Source: DATDAH01 sp963823495 (lineage in GTDB: Bacteria > Actinomycetota > Acidimicrobiia > Acidimicrobiales > DATDAH01). From it: a stretch of DNA of 64,000 nt. Under the pieces are notes generated by a model that did not search any database, was not told where the DNA came from, and saw only the letters and a program-made list of their open reading frames with translations. The position numbers were made by a program, and so were the translations under genes. Below are positions 51,381-58,269 of the stretch, one piece after another. The stretch is taken from assembly GCA_963823495.1 (NCBI GenBank), contig CAWGLV010000001.1, forward strand, positions 1,674,001 through 1,738,000, in the 5' to 3' direction. Each line of letters begins with the position of its first letter. Positions within the stretch are counted from its first letter, which is position 1.

Positions 51381-52490
51381 ATGGACTTCAGCTTCACCGA
51401 GGACCAGGACGCCGTCAGCGGCCTGGCCGAGCAGGTCTTCACGGGACGGGCGACCGTCGAACGGGTCAAGGCCGTCGAAGCCACCGAGGACCGCTTCGAC
51501 CGCGAGCTCTGGAAGGAGTTGGGCAGCACCGGGCTGTTGGGGATCGGCCTGCCGGAGGCCCACGGAGGCGCCGGCCTGGGCCTCGTCGAGGTCGCGCTCG
51601 TCCTGCAAGAGCAGGGCCGGCGGGTGGCGCCCGTGCCCTACTGGCCGACCGTCGTGCTGGGCGCCCTCGCCCTCGCCGAGTTCGGTACCGAAGCCCAGCA
51701 GAGCCGTTGGCTGCCCGTCGTGACCACCGGTGATGTGGTGCTGACCGCCGCCCTGGAGCCCGGACCGGGGGGTGAGGCCCTGGTGCCGACCGTGACGGCT
51801 GAGGTCGAGGGGGGCCGGTGGCACCTGGATGGCACCAGCCTCAGCGTGCCTGCCCTCCCGGTGGCCGACGCCGTCCTCGTGCCCGCGGCGACCGACGACG
51901 GCCCGCGCCTGTTCCTCGTCGAGGCGACCGGCGCCGGGGTGGGCATCGAGCCGGTGGAAACGACCAGTCGCAGCCGCCACGGTCACCTGACCCTGACGGG
52001 TGCGCCGGCCGAGGCCCTGGACGACGACGGTGGCGCCCTGCGATGGCTCTACCAGCGGGCGCTGGTCGGCCTGGCGGCGATGCAGCTGGGCGTGTGCGAG
52101 GAGGCGATCCGCCTGGCGGCGGAGTACACGTCCGAGCGGGAGCAGTTCGGCAAGTCGCTCTCGACCAATCAGGGTGTCGCCCTGCGGGCCGCCGACGCCT
52201 ACATCACCATCGAGGCCATCCGGGCCACCCTGTGGCAGGCGGCCTGGCGCCTCGACGAGGGCCTGCCCTCCGCCGAGCAGGTCGAGGTGGCCCACTGGTG
52301 GGCCTCGGACGGGGGGACCAAGGTCGTCCTGGCCACCCAGCACCTGCACGGGGGCATGGGGGCCGACATCGACTATCCCGTCCATCGCTACTTCCTCTGG
52401 GGCAAGCACATCGGGGACCTGCTCGGTGGGCCGAGCGCCCACCTGGCCCGCCTGGGGGACCTCATCGCCGAAGGAGCCGGACATGCCTGA
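51381..52490 (+). CDS. Acyl-CoA dehydrogenase, FadE28/ChsE1-like
   Basis: 369 residues. It shows STGLLGIGLPEAHGGAGLGL, a shortened middle domain, AEYTSEREQFGKSLSTNQGV, QHLHGGMGADIDYPVHRYFL and LLGGPSAHLARLGDLIAEGA. The QFGKxLST and HHLHGGMG...DYPxHRY motifs correspond to FadE28. It would form the heterotetramer with the FadE29-like protein, although here the ChsH2-like gene separates the two. The end overlaps the ChsH1-like gene by 8 nt. Confidence 0.87.
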   Translation: MDFSFTEDQDAVSGLAEQVFTGRATVERVKAVEATEDRFDRELWKELGSTGLLGIGLPEAHGGAGLGLVEVALVLQEQGRRVAPVPYWPTVVLGALALAEFGTEAQQSRWLPVVTTGDVVLTAALEPGPGGEALVPTVTAEVEGGRWHLDGTSLSVPALPVADAVLVPAATDDGPRLFLVEATGAGVGIEPVETTSRSRHGHLTLTGAPAEALDDDGGALRWLYQRALVGLAAMQLGVCEEAIRLAAEYTSEREQFGKSLSTNQGVALRAADAYITIEAIRATLWQAAWRLDEGLPSAEQVEVAHWWASDGGTKVVLATQHLHGGMGADIDYPVHRYFLWGKHIGDLLGGPSAHLARLGDLIAEGAGHA

Positions 52491-52905
52491 CCTGGCCCCC
52501 ACCCGGGCCTTCGCCGACGTGGCCGTCGGCGACGAGCTCACCCCGCTGGACATCCCCCTGACCCGGACGGTGATCGTGTCGACCGCCATCGCCACCCGGG
52601 ACTACCAGGACGTCCACCACGACCCGGCCCTGGCCGTCGAGCGGGGCTCGCCGGACATCTTCATGAACATCCTGTCGACCAACGGCTTCGTGAGCCGGTT
52701 CGTCACCGAGTGGGCCGGGCCGGGCAGTCGGCTGAGCAAGTTGTCCATCCGGCTCGGCGCCCCCAACTACCCGGGCGACACCATGGCGTTCACCGGGTCG
52801 GTCGAGGCCAAGGACGTGACGACCAACACCATCACCGTGGGTCTGGTCGGGGCCAACTCGATCGGGGCCCACGTCACCGGCAAGGTCGAGGTGGTGCTGC
52901 CGTGA
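52483..52905 (+). CDS. MaoC-like dehydratase, ChsH1-like
   Basis: A 140-residue single hot-dog protein from ATG 52483. The hydratase segment ATRDYQDVHHDPALAVERG carries the Asp/His pair expected for (R)-type enoyl-CoA hydratases. RLGAPNYPGDTMAFTGSV follows. Together with the MaoC half of the ChsH2-like protein it would make the active hydratase, as in mycobacteria. A dispersed repeat lies directly after it. Confidence 0.85.
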   Translation: MPDLAPTRAFADVAVGDELTPLDIPLTRTVIVSTAIATRDYQDVHHDPALAVERGSPDIFMNILSTNGFVSRFVTEWAGPGSRLSKLSIRLGAPNYPGDTMAFTGSVEAKDVTTNTITVGLVGANSIGAHVTGKVEVVLP

Positions 52906-52910
52906 CCCCG

Positions 52911-52950
52911 TCGAAATTGCGTTGCCCGTCGTCGTCCAGCAGCCACAAGG
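52911..52950. repeat. Dispersed repeat copy inside the igr-like operon
   Basis: TCGAAATTGCGTTGCCCGTC then GTCGTCCAGCAGCCACAA. It is similar to 7932-7966 and to the reverse complement of the 54.4-kb unit. It occupies the 67-nt gap between the ChsH1- and Ltp2-like genes. Confidence 0.55.
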
Positions 52951-52972
52951 AACGCAGTTCCGGAGGAACCCG

Positions 52973-54157
52973 GTGAGCGGGGACGTCGGGTTCGTCGGGA
53001 CCACCGCCGTCGCCGGGATCGGCGCCACCGAGTTCTCCAAGGCCTCGGGGCGCTCGGAGATGCAGCTGGCCTGCGAGGCCACCGTGGCCGCGCTGGCGGA
53101 CGCCGGCATCGAGCCCTCCGAGGTCGACGGCATGGTGACCTTCACCGCCGACACCAACCCCGAGATCGAGATCGCCCGCCTGACCGGCATCGGCGATCTC
53201 CAGTTCTTCTCGCGGATCCACCATGGCGGCGGCGCAGCCTGTGGCACGGTCCAACAGGCGGCCATGGCGGTCGCCGGAGGAATCGCGGACGTGGTGGTCG
53301 TCTACCGCGCCTTCAACGAGCGCTCCGGGCATCGTTTCGGCACCGGCGTCCAGGACCGCCCCCTCGCGGCCAATGCCGAGGCGGCCCACTTCAGCTGGTA
53401 CGCCCCGTTCGGCCTGCTCACCCCCGCTCAGTGGGTGGCCATGTTCGGCCGCAGGTACATGCACGAGACCGGCGCCACGAGCGAGGACTTCGGTCGGGTG
53501 TCGGTGGCCGACCGCCACCATGCGGCGAACAACCCGAAGGCGTTCTTCTACGAGCAGCCGATCACGCTCGAGGACCACCAGAACAGTCGGTGGATCGTCG
53601 AGCCACTGCACCTGCTCGACTGCTGTCAGGAGAGCGACGGGGGCCAGGCCCTGGTCGTGACCTCCCTGGAGCGGGCCCGGGACCTGAAGCAGCCGCCTGC
53701 GGTCATCGTCGGGGCGGCCCAGGGCTCGGGCGATGACCAGCACATGATGACCTCGTACTACCGGGACTCGATCACCGGCATCCCGGAGATGGGCCTCGTC
53801 GCCCGCCAGCTCTACGAACAGGCCGGGATCGGGCCCGACGACATCCAGACCGCGGTCCTCTATGACCATTTCACGCCGTTCGTGCTCTGCCAGCTCGAGG
53901 AGTTCGGCTTCTGTGGCAAAGGGGAGGCCAAGGACTTCGTCCGCGACGGCCACCTCGAGATGGACGGCCGCCTGCCCACCAACACCCACGGTGGCCAGCT
54001 GGGTGAGGCCTACATCCACGGGGTGAACGGCATCGCCGAGGGTGTCCGTCAGGTCCGGGGCACGTCGGTCAACCAGGTCGACGCCGTCGAGAACGTCCTG
54101 GTCACCGCCGGCACCGGCGTCCCCACCTCGGGGATCGTCCTGAGGCCTGACGGGTAG
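52973..54157 (+). CDS. Thiolase-fold lipid-transfer protein, Ltp2-like aldolase
   Basis: 394 residues from GTG 52973, with CGGAGGAACCCG as ribosome site. A thiolase-like fold shows VAGIGATEFSKASGRSEMQL, IHHGGGAACGTVQQAAMAVA, LYDHFTPFVLCQLEEFGFCG and LPTNTHGGQLGEAYIHGVNG. Mycobacterial Ltp2 is an aldolase that removes the last three side-chain carbons as propionyl-CoA, giving the C17 ketone, and works with ChsH2. Operon position matches. It ends the operon; a tandem repeat array follows. Confidence 0.86.
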   Translation: MSGDVGFVGTTAVAGIGATEFSKASGRSEMQLACEATVAALADAGIEPSEVDGMVTFTADTNPEIEIARLTGIGDLQFFSRIHHGGGAACGTVQQAAMAVAGGIADVVVVYRAFNERSGHRFGTGVQDRPLAANAEAAHFSWYAPFGLLTPAQWVAMFGRRYMHETGATSEDFGRVSVADRHHAANNPKAFFYEQPITLEDHQNSRWIVEPLHLLDCCQESDGGQALVVTSLERARDLKQPPAVIVGAAQGSGDDQHMMTSYYRDSITGIPEMGLVARQLYEQAGIGPDDIQTAVLYDHFTPFVLCQLEEFGFCGKGEAKDFVRDGHLEMDGRLPTNTHGGQLGEAYIHGVNGIAEGVRQVRGTSVNQVDAVENVLVTAGTGVPTSGIVLRPDG

Positions 54158-54235
54158 CGCTGCCGGCGCCGAGACCGAGGCAACGACGGGGGCGTCGGGT
54201 CAGGCGGCCGGTCGTCCGGGGCGGCGAGTCGGCCC

Positions 54236-54444
54236 CTGGCTGTTCTGGCGTGGGTTCTGGTCGCTGGACGACCGTAAGTCACGCCGTTTCGGCTGAGCTG
54301 CCGGTCTGGCTGTTCTGGCGTGGGTTGTGGTCGCTGGACGACCGTAAGTCACGCCGTTTCGGCTGAGCTGCCGGCCCTGGCTGTTCTGGCGTGGGTTGGG
54401 GTCGCTGGACGACCGTAGGTCACGCAATTTCGGTCAGAGAGGCC
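54236..54444. repeat. Tandem repeat array, about 70-bp unit, three units
   Basis: Units begin near 54236, 54306 and 54377. Each has CTGGCTGTTCTGGCGTGGGT followed by GGTCGCTGGACGACCGTAAG, TCACGC and TTTCGG. Units 1 and 2 are nearly identical; unit 3 is slightly diverged. Reverse-complement relatives lie at 7932 and 52911. It fills most of the 362-bp gap between Ltp2-like and hydratase genes, where no gene is seen. Confidence 0.85.
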
Positions 54445-54519
54445 GCTTGGCTTTGGTGCCGCGGAGGGCCGTCGGCGGCATCCCACGCCCCCTTTCTCGC
54501 CTCGCTTCCTGCGGCCCGG

Positions 54520-55338
54520 TCACCAGCCCTTGAAGTCGGCGTCCCGGCGCTCGACGAAGGCGGCCACGCCCTCGCCCATGTCGTGGGTGTGCATGACGTG
54601 CTCCTGGGCCATCGCCTCCTCGCCGAAGGCGGTGTGGCGGTCCTGGTCCACGGCCCGGTTGATCAGCCACTTGGTGGTGGCGATGGCCCGGGTCGGTCCC
54701 GCGGCCAGCCGGTTCGACCAGTCGGTCAGCGTCGCCTCGAGCTCGTCCGCGGGCACGACCTCGTTCACGATCCCCAGGGTGGCGGCGTCCTCGGCCGGCA
54801 GCTCGTCGCCGAAGAAGGCCAGTTCCTTGGCCTTGTGGGGGCCGACCGCCTTGGTGAGCAGGTAGGGGCCACCGGCGTCGGGGATGATCCCCCGGCGGAC
54901 GAAGACCTCGATGAGCTTCACGCCCTCGGCGGCGATGACCAGGTCGGCGGCCAGGCTGAGATGGGCGCCCAGGCCGGCGGCGGTGCCGTTGAGGCCGACG
55001 ATGACCGGCTTCTCGCAGTCGAGGATGGCCGAGATCAGGCGTTGGGCCCCGGTGGCGATCATGCGCATGGCATCGCCCACGATCCGGTCCGGAGCGCCCT
55101 CGGGCTTCGCCGGGCCGTCGCTGCGGTCCACTCGCAGGTCGGCGCCGGTGCAGAAGTGACGACCGTTCGCGGTCAGGACGACGCAGCGGACGTTGGGGTC
55201 GGCGCTGGCCGCGTCGAGGTGGTCGATGAGGCGGTCGCGCTGGTCCGGGGTCACCGAGTTCCCGGCGTCGGGGCGGTTGAAGGTCAGCCAGGCCACGCCG
55301 TCGCGGACCTCGTGGAGCAGATCTTGTTCGTCGGACAC
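54520..55338 (-). CDS. Enoyl-CoA hydratase/isomerase (crotonase family)
   Basis: 272 residues from GTG 55338 (ATG 55362 in frame). The crotonase fold shows VAWLTFNRPDAGNSVTPDQR, VLTANGRHFCTGADLRVDRS, NGTAAGLGAHLSLAADLVIA and FVRRGIIPDAGGPYLLTKAV. The AAGLGAHL oxyanion loop is present. The Glu pair needed for hydration is partly altered (FVRRGIIPD), as in many side-chain enzymes. It neighbours the steroid operon, so a role like EchA19 is possible but unproven. Confidence 0.83.
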   Translation of the reverse strand: MSDEQDLLHEVRDGVAWLTFNRPDAGNSVTPDQRDRLIDHLDAASADPNVRCVVLTANGRHFCTGADLRVDRSDGPAKPEGAPDRIVGDAMRMIATGAQRLISAILDCEKPVIVGLNGTAAGLGAHLSLAADLVIAAEGVKLIEVFVRRGIIPDAGGPYLLTKAVGPHKAKELAFFGDELPAEDAATLGIVNEVVPADELEATLTDWSNRLAAGPTRAIATTKWLINRAVDQDRHTAFGEEAMAQEHVMHTHDMGEGVAAFVERRDADFKGW

Positions 55339-55372
55339 GGCGGCGACTGTACGTGACCTCATCGATCTCTCT

Positions 55373-55422
55373 GTTCTGGGCCCCATCATCCGCGCCGGGG
55401 CGCGGGTCGTGGGGCCCAGAAC
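55373..55422. repeat. Large hairpin, GTTCTGGGCCCCA arms
   Basis: GTTCTGGGCCCCA (55373-55385) and TGGGGCCCAGAAC (55410-55422) pair perfectly over 13 bp, with an inner CGCGCC/GGCGCG stem. It lies in the divergent gap between the hydratase and SDR genes, so it is not a normal terminator. The GTTCTGG start resembles the palindromes at 42241 and 59606. Confidence 0.6.
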
Positions 55423-55501
55423 GGGCTCGGGAGACCTCGCTCGGTCGTCGCGCCGGGTTCGGAGCCCCCGCGGACGCCTGCGTAAGGTAACCAGCCGCAC
55501 G

Positions 55502-55516
55502 TGACCCCGGCGTCAG
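55502..55516. promoter_or_regulatory. Candidate site TGAC-N6-GTCAG
   Basis: The site reads GTGACCCCGGCGTCAG and continues CTCCG. The segment GTCAGCTCCG is also found at the cytochrome P450 site 62881-62890. It lies 31 nt before the MFE-2-type SDR start. Confidence 0.35.
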
Positions 55517-55547
55517 CTCCGTGGCGCGCACCGACGAGAGGACAGAG

Positions 55548-56456
55548 ATGAGCGGGTACCTGGAGGGCAAGGCGATCGCCGTCACGGGGGCCGGCCGGGG
55601 GATCGGCCGGGCCGTGGCCCTGGCCTGTGCCGCCGAGGGCGCCAGCGTGGTGGTCAACGACTACGGCGTCGCCCAGGACGGCAGCGAGCCCAACAGCGAG
55701 GTGGCCGACGCCGTCGTGAAGGAGATCACCGACGCCGGCGGCACCGCCATCGCCGTGGCCGACTCCGTGGCGGAGATGGCCGGGGGTGAGCGCATCGTGA
55801 ACACCGCCGTGGAGGAGTTCGGCAAGATCGACGGCGTGGTCTGCCCGGCCGGCATCCTGCGGGAACGGATGCTCTTCAACATGTCCGAGGACGAGTGGGA
55901 CCCGGTCATCGCCACCCACCTCAAGGGCACCTTCACCGTGTTCCGCGCCGCGGCGGCCCGCATGAAGGAGCAGAAGTCGGGCTCGCTCATCGGCTTCACC
56001 TCCGGCGCCTTCGCGGGGTCCGTGGCCCAGGCCAACTACGCGGCGGCCAAGGGCGGCATCGTCTCCCTGGTGCGTTCGGCCGCCGCCGGCATGTACCGCT
56101 ACGGGGTGACGTCCAACGCGATCGCCCCGGTGGCCAAGACCCGGATGTCCGAGCAGGTCCCCATGGAGCTCCAGATGGGCGAACCCGAGGACGTGGCGCC
56201 GATGGCGGTCTACCTCTTGTCGGACCACGCCCGGCACATCACCGGGCAGGTGTACACCGTGAACGGCCCGACGATCGCCGTGTGGAACCAGCCCGCCGAG
56301 GTCCGCTCCATGGAGAACGAGGGTGGTGGGCGCTGGAGCCCCGAGGCCATCGCGGCCCGCATCGACGGCGGCGTGGGCCAGGAGCGCATGGGACTCATCG
56401 ACAAGCTCGAGGAGTACCGCCGTGCCGCCGCCGCCGGCGACAAGCCCAACCAGTGA
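55548..56456 (+). CDS. SDR of the MFE-2 hydroxyacyl-CoA dehydrogenase type
   Basis: 302 residues. It shows AIAVTGAGRGIGRAVALACA, VVVNDYGVAQDGSEPNSEVA (the NDxG segment after beta-2 typical of MFE-2/17-beta-HSD4), AGILRERMLFNMSEDEWDPV, the catalytic YAAAKGG, and TRMSEQVP. The C-terminal extension (NQPAEVRSMENEGGGRWSPE) is also typical. Such enzymes oxidise (3R)-hydroxyacyl-CoAs; in mycobacteria ChsB1 of the side-chain pathway is of this type. It fits the neighbouring steroid genes. Confidence 0.85.
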   Translation: MSGYLEGKAIAVTGAGRGIGRAVALACAAEGASVVVNDYGVAQDGSEPNSEVADAVVKEITDAGGTAIAVADSVAEMAGGERIVNTAVEEFGKIDGVVCPAGILRERMLFNMSEDEWDPVIATHLKGTFTVFRAAAARMKEQKSGSLIGFTSGAFAGSVAQANYAAAKGGIVSLVRSAAAGMYRYGVTSNAIAPVAKTRMSEQVPMELQMGEPEDVAPMAVYLLSDHARHITGQVYTVNGPTIAVWNQPAEVRSMENEGGGRWSPEAIAARIDGGVGQERMGLIDKLEEYRRAAAAGDKPNQ

Positions 56457-56472
56457 CGAAGGAGCTGGTACC

Positions 56473-56688
56473 GGTTGCCCGAATGTCGGGCTGCGGAGCG
56501 GAGCGGAGCAGCTCGGGCGACGTTCCACGACGGCGGCGCCGGACTGGCTGAGCGCAGCGAAGCCGGTCAGATGTGACGACGGTTGCCTGAATGTCGGGCT
56601 GCGGAGCGGAGCGGAGCAGCTCGGGCGACGTTCCACGACGGCGGCGCCGGACTGGCTGAGCGCAGCGAAGCCGGTCAGATGTGACGAC
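56473..56688. repeat. Tandem duplication, 108-bp period
   Basis: GGTTGCC at 56473 and 56581 start two nearly identical units (one visible difference, CCGAATG vs CTGAATG). Each carries GTCGGGCTGCGGAGCGGAGC and GTTCCACGACGGCGGCGCCG, and each ends in GATGTGACGAC. The last bases of unit 2 are the 3' end of the DUF2889 gene. A partial copy lies near 10430. Confidence 0.85.
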
Positions 56689-57385
56689 TGCTGCCCTTGA
56701 TGCGCAGGGCGCTGGCCATGACCCCGGTGGAGAAGGTGTGGCAGGTGTCGGTCATGCCGTGGCCGACCTCGTCGGCCCTGTCGTAGTCGTCCAGGTCCAT
56801 GAGGCGACCCAGGCTGATCCGGCAGGCCCGCCGGAGGGCGATCACGGCCTCGGCCGTCTCGAGGTCGAACGTGGCGTTGGCCCAGGCCAGGAAGCCTCGG
56901 CCCATGGGCCGGTCGGTGAAGGGGGCAGGGTCCAGGATGGTCTGGGCGTCGACGGTCCAGTCCAGCAGCGGCGTGCCGTCACGGCTCAGGTGGGCCGTGG
57001 TCCGACCGCCCTCGCCGCGGTCGGGGACGGCCATGTCATAGCGCCGGTGCTCTCGGCCCGCGCCCGCCTGGGCGATGGCCAGACCGGCCAGGTCGAACCA
57101 GTGGGTACAGCTCGACCGAGGGTCGCCGTGGCCGTGATGGCCGGTGGCATCGGTGGTCACCGGCGCCCCCACGAGGTCGCGTAGTGGGCCGAGCGCGTCC
57201 GGACAGGTCGTCCAGGGATGACGCACCGCGGTTCCGTCCAGCGCCGTCACCTTCCCCCCGGCGTGGGCGATGCTCACCCGGAAGTGGTGGAAGTCGTCTT
57301 CCATCTCCCCGCGCACCAACCCCGGTGACACCGTGACCAGCTCGATCCTCCGGCGGTACCCACCTCCGTCGCTCACCCGGCCCAT
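56675..57385 (-). CDS. DUF2889-family protein
   Basis: 236 residues. It shows YRRRIELVTVSPGLVRGEME, DDFHHFRVSIAHAGGKVTAL, HPWTTCPDALGPLRDLVG, CTHWFDLAGLAIAQA and DWTVDAQTILDPAPFTDRPM. This follows the DUF2889 pattern. Members are often found near steroid/terpenoid degradation genes; the reaction is unknown. The final 14 bases lie in the tandem repeat, so the C-terminus GSSRHI is repeat-derived or the repeat arose from it. Confidence 0.8.
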   Translation of the reverse strand: MGRVSDGGGYRRRIELVTVSPGLVRGEMEDDFHHFRVSIAHAGGKVTALDGTAVRHPWTTCPDALGPLRDLVGAPVTTDATGHHGHGDPRSSCTHWFDLAGLAIAQAGAGREHRRYDMAVPDRGEGGRTTAHLSRDGTPLLDWTVDAQTILDPAPFTDRPMGRGFLAWANATFDLETAEAVIALRRACRISLGRLMDLDDYDRADEVGHGMTDTCHTFSTGVMASALRIKGSSRHI

Positions 57386-57399
57386 CGTCGCACGACATC

Positions 57400-57650
57400 G
57401 ACCGGAGGCCTGTCGTTCACCCGTGCCGCGCTGGTCGACGCGCTCGGCTCCGCCGTCGGCGGCATCGCCGTCGTGGGACCGCCCGCCAGGTCACGAGGCG
57501 GCGTTCGGGTGCCGCGAGGTACCGGAGGCGGCCGCCGGGGGACTGCTCACGATCGACGGGACCCGGATCTCCCTCGCCGACGGTGTGGGCCCGGAGCGGG
57601 GCACGCCCCGCCGGTCCGGTTCAACCGCCGCCCCAGCATCAGGATCGTGA
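57400..57650 (+). pseudogene. Possible decayed gene fragment
   Basis: In the 279-bp gap between DUF2889 and DUF2269 genes, protein-like segments appear in successive frames: GLSFTRAALVDALGSAVGGI then AVVGPP, next frame GHEAAFGCREVPEAAAGGLL, TIDGTRISLADGVGPERGTP, then PVRFNRRPSIRI. Joined, they read as one short gene piece with frameshifts and no clear start. I do not recognise the family. It could be chance in GC-rich DNA. Confidence 0.3.
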
Positions 57651-57664
57651 CCCGAGCCGGACCG

Positions 57665-58207
57665 TCAGGGGAATCCCGGCTTGAAGATCATCAGGTAGAG
57701 CATGACCAGTATGAGGAGGTTGAGCACCGCGCCCGTAGCGCCGATGCGCTTGCCCAGCGCCTCGAGCTCGACCGCCTGAGGCGGTGGCCCGGCCTGGCCC
57801 GGCGGCCGACCCTCGGTGGTGGCCAACTCCTCTGCCAACGCGTTGGCCTTGCGGATCGCCGGGTTCATCACGCCGTGGGAGAGCCCGATGGCGATGATGA
57901 AGAAGAGCATCGAGAGGCTGATCCACAGGTCGCTGAAGCTGATCGTGTCGTCGTCGGCCAACAGGACCAGGAGCACGCCGAAGACGAAGATGAAGTAGAT
58001 GAAGATCTCCGCGATCTTGCTCACCGCGAAGTTCGCCTGGTTGATCGCCACGCCCTCGCGGCCGGGGCGCTGCTGGGCCTGTTGGGCGTAGATGCCGTTC
58101 AGCATCACACCTCCCAGCCCGACGATGGCGGTGATGATGTGCAGGAAGAGGACCAGCCCGTAGACGGTCGAGTCCCCTCCCACTTGAAGAACCGTTGCGG
58201 TGGTCAT
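57665..58207 (-). CDS. DUF2269-type integral membrane protein
   Basis: 180 residues with four hydrophobic helices: VYGLVLFLHIITAIVGLGGV, IAEIFIYFIFVFGVLLVLLA, WISLSMLFFIIAIGLSHGVM and AVLNLLILVMLYLMIFKPGF. It has a conserved LHIITAIVGLGG near the N-terminus and a Pro/Gly-rich loop (GRPPGQAGPPPQ). This matches small DUF2269-like membrane proteins of unknown function. It is divergent from the FGGY kinase with a 62-nt gap. Confidence 0.75.
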   Translation of the reverse strand: MTTATVLQVGGDSTVYGLVLFLHIITAIVGLGGVMLNGIYAQQAQQRPGREGVAINQANFAVSKIAEIFIYFIFVFGVLLVLLADDDTISFSDLWISLSMLFFIIAIGLSHGVMNPAIRKANALAEELATTEGRPPGQAGPPPQAVELEALGKRIGATGAVLNLLILVMLYLMIFKPGFP

Positions 58208-58269
58208 CGTTGTGTCCCTGGATCGACTGGGGGCGAGCTTAGGTCGGTTCGTCGGCCAGACTGGGCGAC

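Noticed and set aside
54236..54444. CRISPR array
   Set aside because: The three units are about 70 bp with no spacers between conserved repeats, and the whole unit is repeated. No cas genes are near.
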